A stretch of 64,000 nucleotides of DNA from Anaeramoeba flamelloides (taxonomy: Eukaryota > Metamonada > Anaeramoebidae): positions 1,488,001 through 1,552,000 of the forward strand of contig JANTQA010000033.1 of NCBI GenBank assembly GCA_027625915.1. Direction: 5' to 3'. How positions within the stretch are numbered: position 1 is the first letter of the stretch; the number at the start of each line of letters is the position of its first letter. Below are positions 11,140 to 22,756 of this stretch, one piece after another. The position numbers were made by a program, and so were the translations under genes. Under the pieces are notes generated by a model. The model ran no database searches. It had not been told where the DNA came from and saw only the letters and a list, made by a program, of their open reading frames with translations.

Positions 11140-11870
11140 TAGAAACCCAAAAAGGGTATTTTGGATTTGCCCTTCTTTTAACAACATAATTCAATGAACA
11201 AATAAAAATTTCATGTATCCTTATTAACAAAAAATTCATAAAAAAAAAGTTTAAAAGGATTTTCATTTAACAAAATGGATAAAAAAAAACTATTTATAAA
11301 GAATTCTCAATTTTGAAAATTCAAATTTTGAAAAAAAAAAAAATTAATTTTTTCTTTTTTCATATTTGCAAAGGGCCAAATTTCCTCAATTTAAAATCAA
11401 TTGTTTTCTTTAAGCACACAATCCATTTAATTCGATTTAATCTAATTTGTGATTTTTTTGTCACTTTCTAAATTTGACAAGAGTTAGGTTTTTGGCACAT
11501 TATAGATAAAATAATAATTCATTTGAATATCGGAAAAAATGAAAAAACAAATCTTCGAGATCTCAAAAAACACCTGAAGAACAACTCTTCAAAACCTTCA
11601 AAATTGTTTTCAAAATGATAATTAATGAGCAGTCAAATTGCAAATAGAGTGTCGTTCTTGTGCACTTTTTTTCTTAAAAATGTACTCTTTTTTGATTTGT
11701 TGATTTTTGAAGATCGATCAGAATTCAACTTGTTGGTTAGTTTTTGTTTTATATAAAGTTTGGCAATAATTACTAAATTTTTTTTTTCCATTACAGAAAA
11801 TTCTTTTCAACCGTAATTACACGACCCTTAAAACAGGATTATTATAATGTACATCATTATTTTAGTCCCC
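11140..11870. repeat. Family L repeat, copy 1
   Basis: Interspersed repeat matching 30760-31550 and, for its 3' part, 46690-47160. Shared landmarks are TTGCCCTTCTTTT, CATATTTGCAAAGGG, GCACAATCCATTTAATTC, TTTAATCTAATTTGTGAT and TTGTTGATTTTTG(A/G)AG. Ends are not defined. No coding frame is seen. Confidence 0.6.
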
Positions 11871-11879
11871 CTTTTCAAA

Positions 11880-13107
11880 TATTATGATCGTTTAGGGAAC
11901 TAATTGGAACAAGAAAGGACAATTATTACAAATCTAGTTTTTTTGCCAATATTTAGATTATTTTGATCTGGAAAAAACATTTTTATTTAACTTAGCTTGG
12001 TCAGAAACTCTGAATTTATCCCTTTATTTTTATTTTCATCTTATTTTTTTCAAAGCTTACTCTCTCAAGACACAAATAGATAACAAATATTTTTAATAAA
12101 AAGAAAGTCGTAATATTTTGGATAATTGAAGTTCTTTTAGGAAACTTCAGTTACAAAATTGCTTTAACAAGATTTTTGATTTTTTTTTTTGACCAATAAA
12201 TAGTTATTGATTTGATGAAGGATCCCTTTAAATCCAGAATTTTAACTTGTAAATTAAATTGTGTTTGGTAAAGAAGAGAAATCTGTTAGAGACATTAAAA
12301 CAACAATTTAAATATTTTTTTTTAAAAAATTTTATTTTGATCAAAAAAAAACGAATTCCAAATTTTACCTTTTTAACTTTAAAAAAAAATTCCTTTTTAC
12401 AAACAAGATCCAGAATACTTCAGAACTTTTTGTAAAATAATACAAATTGAGTTGTTTTTTGAGGTATTGAGAGTTTTAAAAATGATTAAAATTGATTAAA
12501 TTTATTTTTTTTTTTTTCTTTCTATTTTTTGGAACTGAAAGAAAAATCAAAATAGGTTTTTTATATTTAAAAGTAACTTTTTGATCTTAGACTGTAAATT
12601 TTAAACCAACTTTTTTTGCGAACCATTTGAAAATTAATACAATCTTCACTCAATTAATTGGTAAGCAAACTTTTCGTCTTGTCTTCTTTCAAAAGAGATT
12701 TCTTCAAGAAGGGCAAAAAAAAATGTCAAATTTTTAGATCTTTATTTCTAAGGGTAAAGATCAGCTTGTCTTGTGCTTAGCAATTAAGTTCTCAAATTAG
12801 GTCAAGAAGTTAAAAGAGAATTGACAAATTATTTTTATTCAGAATTGGAAAAAGAATGATTAGTTGTCGAATTTGTCTTACCAAAAATCCAAAAAAACAC
12901 CAAACAAGTATTTTGTCAACATAAGACTTTTGATAAATTCAAAATAACACAAGTTTTTTCTGAGAAATTATTTTTGAAAAAAAAAATCAAAAATGTTACT
13001 AGAGTTGACAAAAATAAAATGTGAAATTTCTATTTTTTTCTTTTTTTTTCGAAACAAAATTTTGTATTAAATAAATCAAAAGACAAACTACACTTTTGAA
13101 TACTAAA
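11880..13107. other. AT-rich spacer
   Basis: Between the family L repeat and the RGS gene. I see nothing beyond A/T runs. Confidence 0.4.
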
Positions 13108-16100
13108 ATGAGTCTTATTAGTCCAAAGAAAACACTGCATCTATCCTCGATGTTTTTCAAAAAAAAGTCCAAGCGAAAAGAGAAAGAAAAAGAAAAAGAG
13201 AAAGAAGGATCAAAAACCCCCCGTGGACAACTCACCCACAATCAATTGATTCGAAAGATTCAATCGCTAGAATACGATTACGAAACATTTGTGAGAAGGA
13301 GGGATTTGCTGTTACAAGGCACAGCAAGGATTCTTCTTTTAAAAAAAAATAAAGAGCTTTTAAAAAAAATTGAAAAACTGGAATTTGAAAAAACGAGCAC
13401 CGAAAGAAAGTTGCAGTCGCTGCTTAGGTACGTGAATAGAATTGAAAACAAATTTGGTCAAAAGAGGATGGCTACCGATGAGGATTGGAAGCACGAGTAC
13501 AAAATAAGAAAAGTAACAAGGCTTGAGAGCAAAATCAGGGAATTACAAAACACGGACTTGTGCCTGTCATTGATGGAAACGATGCAAAGGAAACAACAGA
13601 AATTAATAGACTACACCAAGTACACCAACAAATTAAGGACCAATTTAGAACTTGCAAAAGAAGAAAAACAAAAGGCTCTTGACATTTTGGGTTATTACAT
13701 TTCTTCAGGTGTGCTACACAATAAAGAGTTAGAAAGGCTAGCTCTGTCAAAGACGCTTGAGCAGATCAACCGATCGTGTCGAAAAATCATGTTTTCTTTA
13801 GGTCAGTTCAAGGGCAAAACACCCTTTCGTAGTATAAGTAATTTTGATCAGCTTCAAAGATTGCAGGCAAAATATAAAATATCTTCAAATGAAAATCAAC
13901 AAATTGTCTCACAAATTCGGCACTACAAGCAATATCTCCACGCAGACGAAGAAGGCAATGAAAACGAAATTGAGAATAAATTATCCAACATCACAAAAAA
14001 GAAGAATACTGATGTCAGCGACAATGCCAGTGGGAGTGATAGAGAGAGCGACAGCGGGAATAAGATGAAAAATACAGATGAAAAAATGATTATAGAGCCA
14101 AATTCAAGCCAATTTTTTTCATCACAAATGAAAAAAAAAACGAAAAAAAGAAGAAAAAAAAAAAGTATATCAAAACTTGAAAGTATGTCGATGGATGACT
14201 TTACTGTCTTTCAATCAAAAAAGTCGAAATTAAAAAGCCGTTCTCCTTTAATCTCAAATGAGACAGGCTCTTTGGGAAATAATGATTATATTAATTCGTT
14301 TAATGATAAAAAAACAAATATCCGAAGAGAAAAAAGTTTGACTGATTTGACCTCAGTTAAAAAAGTTTTAAATGCTAATTCAGATTCAACAAGCGATTAT
14401 ATCAAAGACAATCAAAATAATGATAATGATGACATTTACAACGACAATTTTAATACGAAAGGCCATAGTAATAATCAAATTAATAATTATACAAATAAGA
14501 AAAATGTAAAAGAGGATCTCTCAAAAATTATCAAAAAAAACCAATCAAAAATTGAAATCAGTAAAAGAAACAGTCTATACACAGAAAAAGAGGAGGAGGA
14601 GGGCAATGATCAAAAAAAAATCGATTCTCTTGAAATGTTATTGTCTATTCCAATTGCTATCGCCTACTTCAAAGAGTTTTTATGCCAAGAATTAAATCAA
14701 GAAAATATAATGTTTTTTCAGCAAGCCAAAATTTTTAAACAAGAGTCAAATACAAAAAAGGTATGTTCAGTTTGTTTTTTTTTTTATTTTATTTTATATC
14801 TTGCTGAAATTTCTTTTCAACAAAATATTTTTTTTTTTTTAGGACTATTTTCATAAAATTTCAAAACTCATAGTTTGTTTTTTTTTTACATTTTGGTAAT
14901 GTTCAAAATTCAAATTAAATCTGAATTATTTTAAAAAAAAATATTTTCTTATTGACATAGTTAGAAATTTTATTATATCTGAAAGAAGTGTTCAAAAATA
15001 CACTTCAAAAATAAAATCACTAATTTTTGAAATAACCCAGTATAAAAAATCAACTTGTTTTTTAAAAAAAGTACAATAATTATATTAAACTTGAAAAAAA
15101 TATAATTCTTTTATCCGGCCCAGAGTTTGAATCAATTTTTACTTTTTTGTTGAACAGCAATACAAGAAAAATACAATCAAACAATTAAATTAAAAATTCC
15201 CCCAAAATAATTTATTAAAAACCTGTAAAAAAATTTAAAAGAAAGAAATTTTTTCAATTTGATTATTTTTAATCACTAATTAATTACACAATTCTTAATT
15301 ATTTCAAGAGCTGTTAATAACCCAGAGATTTAAATTTAGCAATATACTTTGCAATTATTTCTCAATTTTTTAAAGATTCTCAACTAAACAAATAAAATGA
15401 ATTCAAATTAATAATTCTAATAAAATAAAAATAATAAATATTATCAAAAAACCTATTTGAATAATAAAAGTTTTTTTATTTATACTCTTAATAATCGAAA
15501 AAGAATATCTACTTGATCTATTTAAATTTCATGAAATTTAATAAATTAAGGAATAAAATCAAATAATCAATTTTTTTTGGTTCTTCAAGTATTTAATATT
15601 TGATTTATTTTTCTTGTATTTTTCAAAATAAGATTAGAGTTGAAAAAGTATTTGGATACTCATACAGACACTATCAGAAATTACTAAATGTAAAATTTCC
15701 TAAAAATAAAAATATTTTGCAATTTTTTCATTTTCTTTCTTCAACAAATCACAAAAATTCAAACTGAAAAGATCTAGGAATATAATTCAGTTTAAAATTC
15801 TTCTTATGACTGCATCTGTTTGTTAAATCTTTGAATTAGAAGTCTCAAATTTAGTCACTCTACAATCCTCTCATTAACAGATTATATAAATCATTCAATG
15901 GTATTTTAACCCTTAACAAAACATCAACTATCAATAAATCAAACTGAAAAAATCAGATATTTTTTTCTAAATAAAAATTTAGGAATTAGAGAAGGCATCA
16001 AGTACCTTCGAGTGTCATAGAGTGCCGTAGAGTGCTGTAGAGTGCCGTAGAGTGCCTAGGTTTTCTTGAGGTTTTCTGTTTTATTTGTGAAATCTATCGA

Positions 16101-18771
16101 TTTTCGTTATATTTTTTTGAGTTTTCTATTTATTTGGAAAATCAATCGATTTTCGTTAGATTTTTTTCACTTTAGAAATAAACCTAGAACACTTCACAAA
16201 TATAATAGAAAACCTCAAAAAAACGTAGAACACTTCATAAATAAACAGAAAACTCAAGAAAGGCTAACAGCGCCTTTTTTTTAGTTAATGAAATAAAAAG
16301 AAAATTTTTCAAAATTTTCTTTTAATTTCTAAAATTAAAAAAAAAAGAAAACGACAGTTTTCCAAAATCCAACGGAATTGAGTAAAATCAAACATTTCAC
16401 TCTATTCTTTTAAATTTTGGAAAACCTAAGGAAACTTCTAACTTTTGAAATTCAATAACTCATTATACACACATATATTTATTCCAATTAAATCTTTTTA
16501 AATACAAGTTAATTTTATTATTTATTCTCTGATTTAATTTTATTAATCTTTCTAAATGAGAAAGAGATATAAATTATTTAATTTTTTTTTTTTATTGACC
16601 AAAATTAACCTATTTTCAATTTTAAATTCAATTTTATAAATAAGAATTGATTATTTTTCTATTTATTTTGCATATTCCAGTAATAAATGAATTAATTCAA
16701 GGATTAAAATAATTTAAAGTTTTTATTTGTATAATTAAAAATTTCCAAAACCATATGCTAATTGACTTAATCGAAAAGATTTAAATAATTTAATTTTCAA
16801 ACTATTGATTTAGATTATTGTTATTAAATAATTGTTTACAGTTGATATATGTTTCTTTCAATTTTTTTTAAATTATAATACTAAATATAAAATTTTATAT
16901 TTCTAAATAAATACCCTAAGTATTAAATTTTTTAAAATTCTGTTGATATAAATGTTTTGATCTTTATTAAGTTTTTATCCAAATTGAATAATAAGATCAT
17001 ATATTACATTTAATTTTTGATTGACATGAATTTTATTAAAATTTCAAGAAAAATAATAAATTATTGAAAATAAAATAAATGATCAATTATTTCTGATCTT
17101 TAATGAATTCAATATTTGATTAATTTTTATAATTTTTTTAAAATAAAATCAAATTTTTAATGTTATTTGTTCATAAAAATTACCAGAAATTATTAAAAGT
17201 GAGAATTTTTCAAAATTAATTTATTTTTGTAAATTATTCTTTTAATTTTTTATAATAAAACAATAAAAAACAAAAAGATCTGATATTTTTACTGAAAATT
17301 TAATTGGTAAATAATGAATTCTTTTAAAAATTATAATACACTTCTATAAACTTTATAAATGAGTTTGTTTATCCGGGTTTAATTATATCCTTGTTTAAAT
17401 AAGTAAACTATTACCTTTTGGAAAAAAAAAATAATAATAAATGAAAAAAAAGAGTGACTAATACCTTAACAAGAATAGCAATAAATGGAAAAAGTCATTT
17501 TTGTAATTTTCAACAAATAAAATTTATATAATTATTATATTAAATAATATTATTTACCCATTGTACTTATTTTGACTATTCTTCTTCTTTTTCCAATTTA
17601 TGATGTATTCCTAAAAATATAGCAAATCCGAAAAAATGCAAAAAAAATTATTAATAAATATATTAAGCCAGGCTCATTATTTGAAATTAATATCATTTCC
17701 CAATCAAGAAAAAGAATTCTTAAGCAACACAAGGAAGAGAATTATGATTTAAAAATGTTTGACAAGGCCCAGGAAGCTGTATTCTATCATATGAAATTAA
17801 ATTCATGGCGACCATTTCTCGAAACAAACAGCTACAAAAATCTAATAAAATTGGATTCTACAGTTAATTTGTATTCCAAGCTAAAGACATGTAAATTGAT
17901 TTATAATAAAATCAAGAAAAAGTCATTGAATGAAGATTATGCTTATTGCAAATTGCGAAAGCCAAGAAATGGATACATAGTTGGTGAAGAAATAATAGTT
18001 TCCTTATTAGATTTATTAAACACATTCTATTCTGTCAGTAAAACAAAAATTAATTTAAAAAATATTTCACAATCTATTTCTTTTCGCAAATTTGTCAAAA
18101 AAACTGGCGAATTGACCAACATCAAATTGAAAAAACTTCCGTTCAAAGAAAGAATGTGTTTTTTCCTTAATCTGTATAATACTTTGACTTTGCATAGCTT
18201 CATTATTAATGGTATCCCCACAGATAAAAATAATGTTAAAACATTTTTAAAAAATTCCATTTATAAAATTAATAACCATTATTTTTCCTTAAATGATATC
18301 TACCATGGTATTCTAAGAGGTAACTGTCATCCAACTAACAGTAACGGCAATTATTGGCCAAGCGAAGAAATTGAAAAAATTGATTTAAGGGTGAGACCAA
18401 CGGACCCTAGAATCCATTTTGCATTAATCCATTTTAATTTTATTTCATTTATTAGAATCTTTCGTGTAGAAACTTTAGAACAAAATCTCGATCAATCAAA
18501 TAAACAAATTTTGCCTTCGCTTATTAAATACCAAAATCAGAATTTATTTTTACCAAAGATTTTTCGAAATTATCACAAGGATTTTGGTGGAGAAGATATG
18601 ATCATCACTTGGATTTCTTCGATCTTGCAAGAACATTTCAAATTCTATAATAAAAATATCGTTTCATTGAAATTTACCCATGATTCCTTTATAGAACCTT
18701 TGGTGTTTGTTGATCTTAAGCAGACCTTATCTCGGAAATTTAGTAAATTTTGTATTTTTGATGAAAAATAA
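13108..18771 (+). CDS. Coiled-coil, RGS and DUF547 multidomain protein
   Basis: Exons 13108-14760, 14843-14872 (30 nt) and 17623-18771 give 943 residues with all junctions between codons (AAG|GTATGT..TTTTTAG|GAC; ATA|GTTTGT..AAATATAG|CAA). A Lys/Glu run (about 20-35) precedes coiled coil (about 45-280) and a disordered Asn/Lys/Ser linker (about 285-505). An RGS domain (about 506-638) follows, spread over all three exons: FKEFL, the helix with LNQENIMFF, DYFHKISKLI from the micro-exon, YIKPGSLFEINI, FDKAQEAVF and RPFL. The two Asn that contact G-alpha in RGS4 are present. A DUF547 domain (about 690-850) shows LPFKERMCFFLNLYNTLTLH, FSLNDIYHGILRGN and DPRIHFAL. The Cys-bearing stretch usual after 'IHFAL' (NCGA..SCP) is replaced by IHFNFISFI. 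Likely a regulator of heterotrimeric G-protein signalling; the DUF547 role is unknown. ATG 13108 is the first Met of the open frame. Confidence 0.85.
14873..17622 (+). other. 2750-nt intron 2 of the RGS-DUF547 gene
   Basis: It begins GTTTGTTTTT and ends AAATATAG. Apart from the decamer cluster near 16.0-16.4 kb it is featureless AT-rich DNA. No credible internal exon was found, and the RGS domain reads through without a gap when it is removed. Confidence 0.7.
15990..16440. repeat. Decamer repeat and hairpin cluster in an RGS-gene intron
   Basis: Five tandem decamers lie at 16011-16060: AGTGTCATAG, AGTGCCGTAG, AGTGCTGTAG, AGTGCCGTAG, AGTGCCTAGG, followed by TTTTC. A hairpin GAATTGAGTAAAATC..TTTCACTCTATTC bounded by GTTTTCC and GGAAAACCT follows at about 16350-16425. 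The same parts occur at 8283-8640. Confidence 0.75.
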
Positions 18772-19317
18772 TTAAAAATCATTAAAAAACTAGAATGAAT
18801 ATATAAACAGAAACTTTGTACCTCTGTTTTTCGTACACTTTTTGAAGAAAAAAATCTGAATTTTTTTCAAAAGTTCTTTTATAAATTATTTATAATCAAG
18901 TTTTTTGTTGACTTTTAATAATAATAATTTTTTTTTTTTTTAGTTGAACTTTTTATATTCTATTGAGGCTAAAAATTAGAAATGAAAAAAAAAAAAAAAA
19001 TGATGGAAAAATTTTCAAAATACTTCTTGAATGTTGTTGTTGATTCAAATATTAGTTTAAGATGGATGTTTATTTATAAATCCTTTTTTCTATATTTTTC
19101 TGAGTTTATATATCTATGTTATTTTATTTATTTTATTTATTTACCTTTTTTCTTTGATTTAAATTTTGATTAAAATTATTAATAGTATTAATATTTTTTT
19201 TTAAAGATAATATATTAATATTTTTTATATCACCCAAAATAAAATTATTCATGAAAATAATTTTTTCTTTTCTTTTTTATTTTTTTTTAAAATTAAATTT
19301 GAAAAAAAAAATGTTTG
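18772..19317. other. AT-rich spacer
   Basis: 3' flank of the RGS-DUF547 gene. Only A/T runs are seen. Confidence 0.4.
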
Positions 19318-19652
19318 AAACTCCAAATTAACATTCAAGAAAAGTTAGGCTTTGTATGTTCTTTTAAAATTCACATATTTACAGTGAAAAATATTATTGT
19401 CAACAATTTTAATTTCCGAAAGAAATTGAGAATTTTGCCCAAGACCTTCCAATGAATGGGTCCCAAAAAATTTTTTCACATTTTTTTTTTTGAAATTCTT
19501 GGTTTGTCCAGACTTTTCTTTAATGATTATCAACCATAATACGAAGTTTATTATTTCTCATATTTCTAAACAATCTAAGTTTGGTTGATTCTTAAAAATA
19601 AAGTGATTTTTTCATTTTTGGCTGGGCATCTTTGGGTGGAATGGAGTTTATA
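19318..19652 (-). mobile_element. Family B MITE, partial, inverted
   Basis: The right end GGTGGAATGGAGTTTATA is the reverse complement of the family B left end (4482). The block GAAACTCCAAATTAACATTC at the left also matches inverted copies. The distal third of the element is missing. Confidence 0.6.
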
Positions 19653-19811
19653 TTGGTTAAACAAATTTCATTATTTATTGTAAACTAAAATTCAAAATTT
19701 TTGACACACTTTCAATACATCATGGATTCTTCTGATTGAATATAAGTTCAATTGGAGAAATGTTCCAATTTTGAGAAATTTTTCATTTTTTTGTTTTGTT
19801 TTGTATTTTGA

Positions 19812-20592
19812 ATGAATAATCAAGAAATTCGGATAAATATTTTATCTTTTAACAACAGTGGATATTTACTCAGCCAAATAGCAATCCACTTAGACATTAA
19901 CATGTCAAAAGTTCGCTATTGACTACAGTAAGTTTCACTTTTAAGGCGCAAACTTTCAACGAAATTTAAGGCACAAAAAAAATCTCAAATTAAGGCACAA
20001 AATTCAAATTCTAGTAAAAATAAATTGTAAAAAAAAAATTCCAAATTTTGTGCCTTAATTTGAGATTTTTTTGTGCCTTAAATTCCGTTGAAAGTTTGTG
20101 CCTTAAAAGTGAAACTGACTGTAAGGAAATGGGAAGATGAAAAAAGAATTACAAATAAAAAAACTGGACCAAAAAACAACAAAATCACACAAGAACTGAA
20201 AAAATTTGTTGAACAAGAAACAAAAAAAAATCGTTCAATGAGTAGTTTGGCGTTGTCAAAAAAATGTCAAGAGATGTTTCCCAATTTGAGTTGTTCTGAA
20301 ACATCAATATTCAGAATCAGAAAATCACTAAAATTCTAATGCACACCGCCAAGAATTCGACAATGCCTAAATGATTTACAAAAAGACAAAAGACTTCTTT
20401 TTGCAAACCATCACAAATCTCTGAAAACAGATTGGAAAACTGTTATTTTTTCAGATGAATCTTGGTTTTATTTAAATCAAAAAAGAAGAAAGATTTGGAG
20501 AATGAGAAATGAATATGATAGTAATTTCATTTTTCTTTTTTTTCTTTTTCTTTTTCTTTTTTTTTTTGTAGAAATTAAAAAACGTTTTTTTA
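19812..20592 (+). pseudogene. Dead Tc1/mariner transposase, split by a family A MITE
   Basis: From ATG 19812 the frame reads MNNQEIRINILSF.. then YLLSQIAIHLDINMSKVRY, an N-terminal helix-turn-helix. A TGA follows, then the 196-bp family A element (19926-20121, TA on both sides). The same frame resumes as RKWEDEKRITNKKTGPK (the linker and second helix-turn-helix region), with a TAA after RKSLKF, then reaches DWKTVIFSDESWFYL, the motif carrying the first catalytic Asp. After 'RNEYD' there is an intron-like GT..AG stretch of about 47 nt. The frame degenerates where a second family A element begins (20593). The second Asp and the Asp/Glu of the DDE/D triad are absent, and no terminal inverted repeats of this element itself were found. 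It is a plain DNA transposon relic. Confidence 0.8.
19926..20121. mobile_element. Family A MITE, copy 1 (196 bp, TA flanks)
   Basis: TA at 19924-19925 and 20122-20123. The two arms of about 80 bp are reverse complements around a short A/T spacer. Each arm carries AAGGC(A/G)C three times at 24-25 bp spacing. Ends are CAGTAAGTTTCACTTTTAAG and its inverse. Confidence 0.85.
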
Positions 20593-20788
20593 CAGTCAGT
20601 TTCACTTTTAAGGCACAAACTTTCAACGGAATTTAAGGCACAAAAAAAATCTCAAATTAAAGCACAAAATTCAGATTCTAGTAAAATAAATTGTAAAAAT
20701 AAAAATTCCAAATTTTGTGCCTTAATTTAAGATTTTTTTGTGCCTTAAATTTCGTTGAAAGTTTGTGCCTTAAAAGTGAAACTGATTG
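20593..20788. mobile_element. Family A MITE, copy 2 (196 bp, TA flanks)
   Basis: TA at 20591-20592 and 20789-20790. It has the same arms as copy 1, starting CAGTCAGTTTCACTTTTAAG, with only a few differences. Confidence 0.85.
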
Positions 20789-20990
20789 TAAATAAATTAA
20801 ATCTTCCTATTACCAAAAAGAAACAATTATATGAGAGGAGGAAAGTTGATAATTTTGATCAATTATTATTAAAATTGAAAGAAAAAATACTTTTTTCAAA
20901 CATAGTATTGCTTTCTGATTTAATTATGTTTATTAAGATAATAAGTAATTATTGGGTATTTTATAAGATATTTTGTGAATTTAAAATTGG

Positions 20991-21023
<33 letters not shown>

Positions 21024-22170
21024 CGTGAATTGATTATTTGTCTGTATAGAAAAAAACATAGATTATTAAAGCCAAAAGAATCTATTATTTATCAGTAGAA
21101 AACGAAAATGGGATGTGGATCTCATAGTAGAATAAACACTACAATCATCATGATAAGCCAAATATAAATCCTATTAATTCTTTTTATTAATTACTGATAA
21201 ATTCAAATATAATGGTTTATATTTTGGTCAAATCACAAAAGGAAAAATCATGAAAGATAAATTTTCATTTCTAATCGATTTTGTGAAGATCTATAACTAT
21301 TTTCAACAAATGTGCTGTAAAATCTTTTTGTATATTGAAATAAAAATTGTACTGTATTAATTGGGGTAAGAAAGTATAAATTTTCCATTTTTCAATAAAA
21401 CTACTTTTTGAATAAAGTCGTATAATAAAAGTTCTCACTTTTATTAAAACTTTTTCAGAATTGGAAAACTGTTTTAAAGGTTTATATTTAAATAAAGTGA
21501 TGACTCAACCTTTAACTTTAGTGTATATTTTAGAGCCTAATAAAAAGAAGTTTTTGAAAAATACCCACATTTAATCAAATGCTAAACATCAAAAAAGTTA
21601 ATAAACTGACAATCTCATAAATAAAAAAAAGTATTCATTTGTTTAGTATTGCTCCATAATAAAATTTTGTTGGTGTTTTGGATAGTTTTTAGTGAATTAT
21701 TTGATTTTATGATTTTTATCTGACTCTAAGCTGTATTCTGTTTCCATGATCTAAGATCTAGCTCAAAAATATTGACAAAATTCAGGACTAATACTGGTTT
21801 TTAAATTGACTAACTTTTACTTATAGTATAAAAAAGAAAATATTTATCAGACCAATTTTAGATTACCTCTCTTGAATGTAAATACTTTTAAAAGGATAAT
21901 TACTGGGGTTTACAAAAACTTTAAATTCAAGTAAAACCACCTTAAAATTATAATTTAGACTATTATTACACACATTAACCATTTACAATTTGACAACCAA
22001 TCAATAGGTAATCCCAAACTCTTTTTTGAGTATCCCTACAAAAAATAAATCATTTGTAAAGACAATTGAGGAAATAAGCCTCAATATAGGTTTTTTCATT
22101 TTTGAACTTTTTCATTTTTTTTTTCTTTTTAACTAGTTTTTTTTCTTCTTTAAATCTCGATTTTTTAGTT
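20789..22170. other. AT-rich spacer
   Basis: It contains a (TA)n run at 20998-21023. There is no gene or clear repeat otherwise. Confidence 0.5.
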
Positions 22171-22710
22171 ATGTCTTCAAAAATTGACTTAGATAATCTA
22201 ACTTATCTTAAAGGAATTAAAAGTTATCGTGAATTTGTTGAAAAAGAATTTCTGAATATTTTAGAATCCGTGTCTGGTAAAAAGGCAATTATTATTGATC
22301 CTGACTTAGTTGGCGCACTATCCTTAATTCTAGAAATTCCAGTCTTAAAAGTAAGTTTACTGATTCTCAAAAACAAAAAACAAAAAAGGATCCTCTTGTT
22401 ACCTTTTTTTGGCTACACACTTTAAAAAAAGGTTAAAAATATACAAAAAAAAAAGAAGAATAAATGTTTGTTTGAAAGAATGACAAAGAAGAACGTTAGA
22501 CAAGAATACTTTATAAAATCTCAGCATAAAAAGTTGAATTTATCATTAATCAATGAACAAAAACTGAACAACTGTCTTAATGTTCAAGAAAAATCTTTCC
22601 TTTTCAATTCAAAAAGTGAACACCTCAACAAATTGTTCTGAAATTCAAAAGAATGGTTTATTAAAAAAAATTCAAAAACTAACCTTTCTCTTTACTTTTT
22701 CTTTCTTCTT

Positions 22711-22756
<46 letters not shown>

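Noticed and set aside
13535-13750. Antisense frame over the RGS gene
   Set aside because: Shadow of the long sense coding frame.
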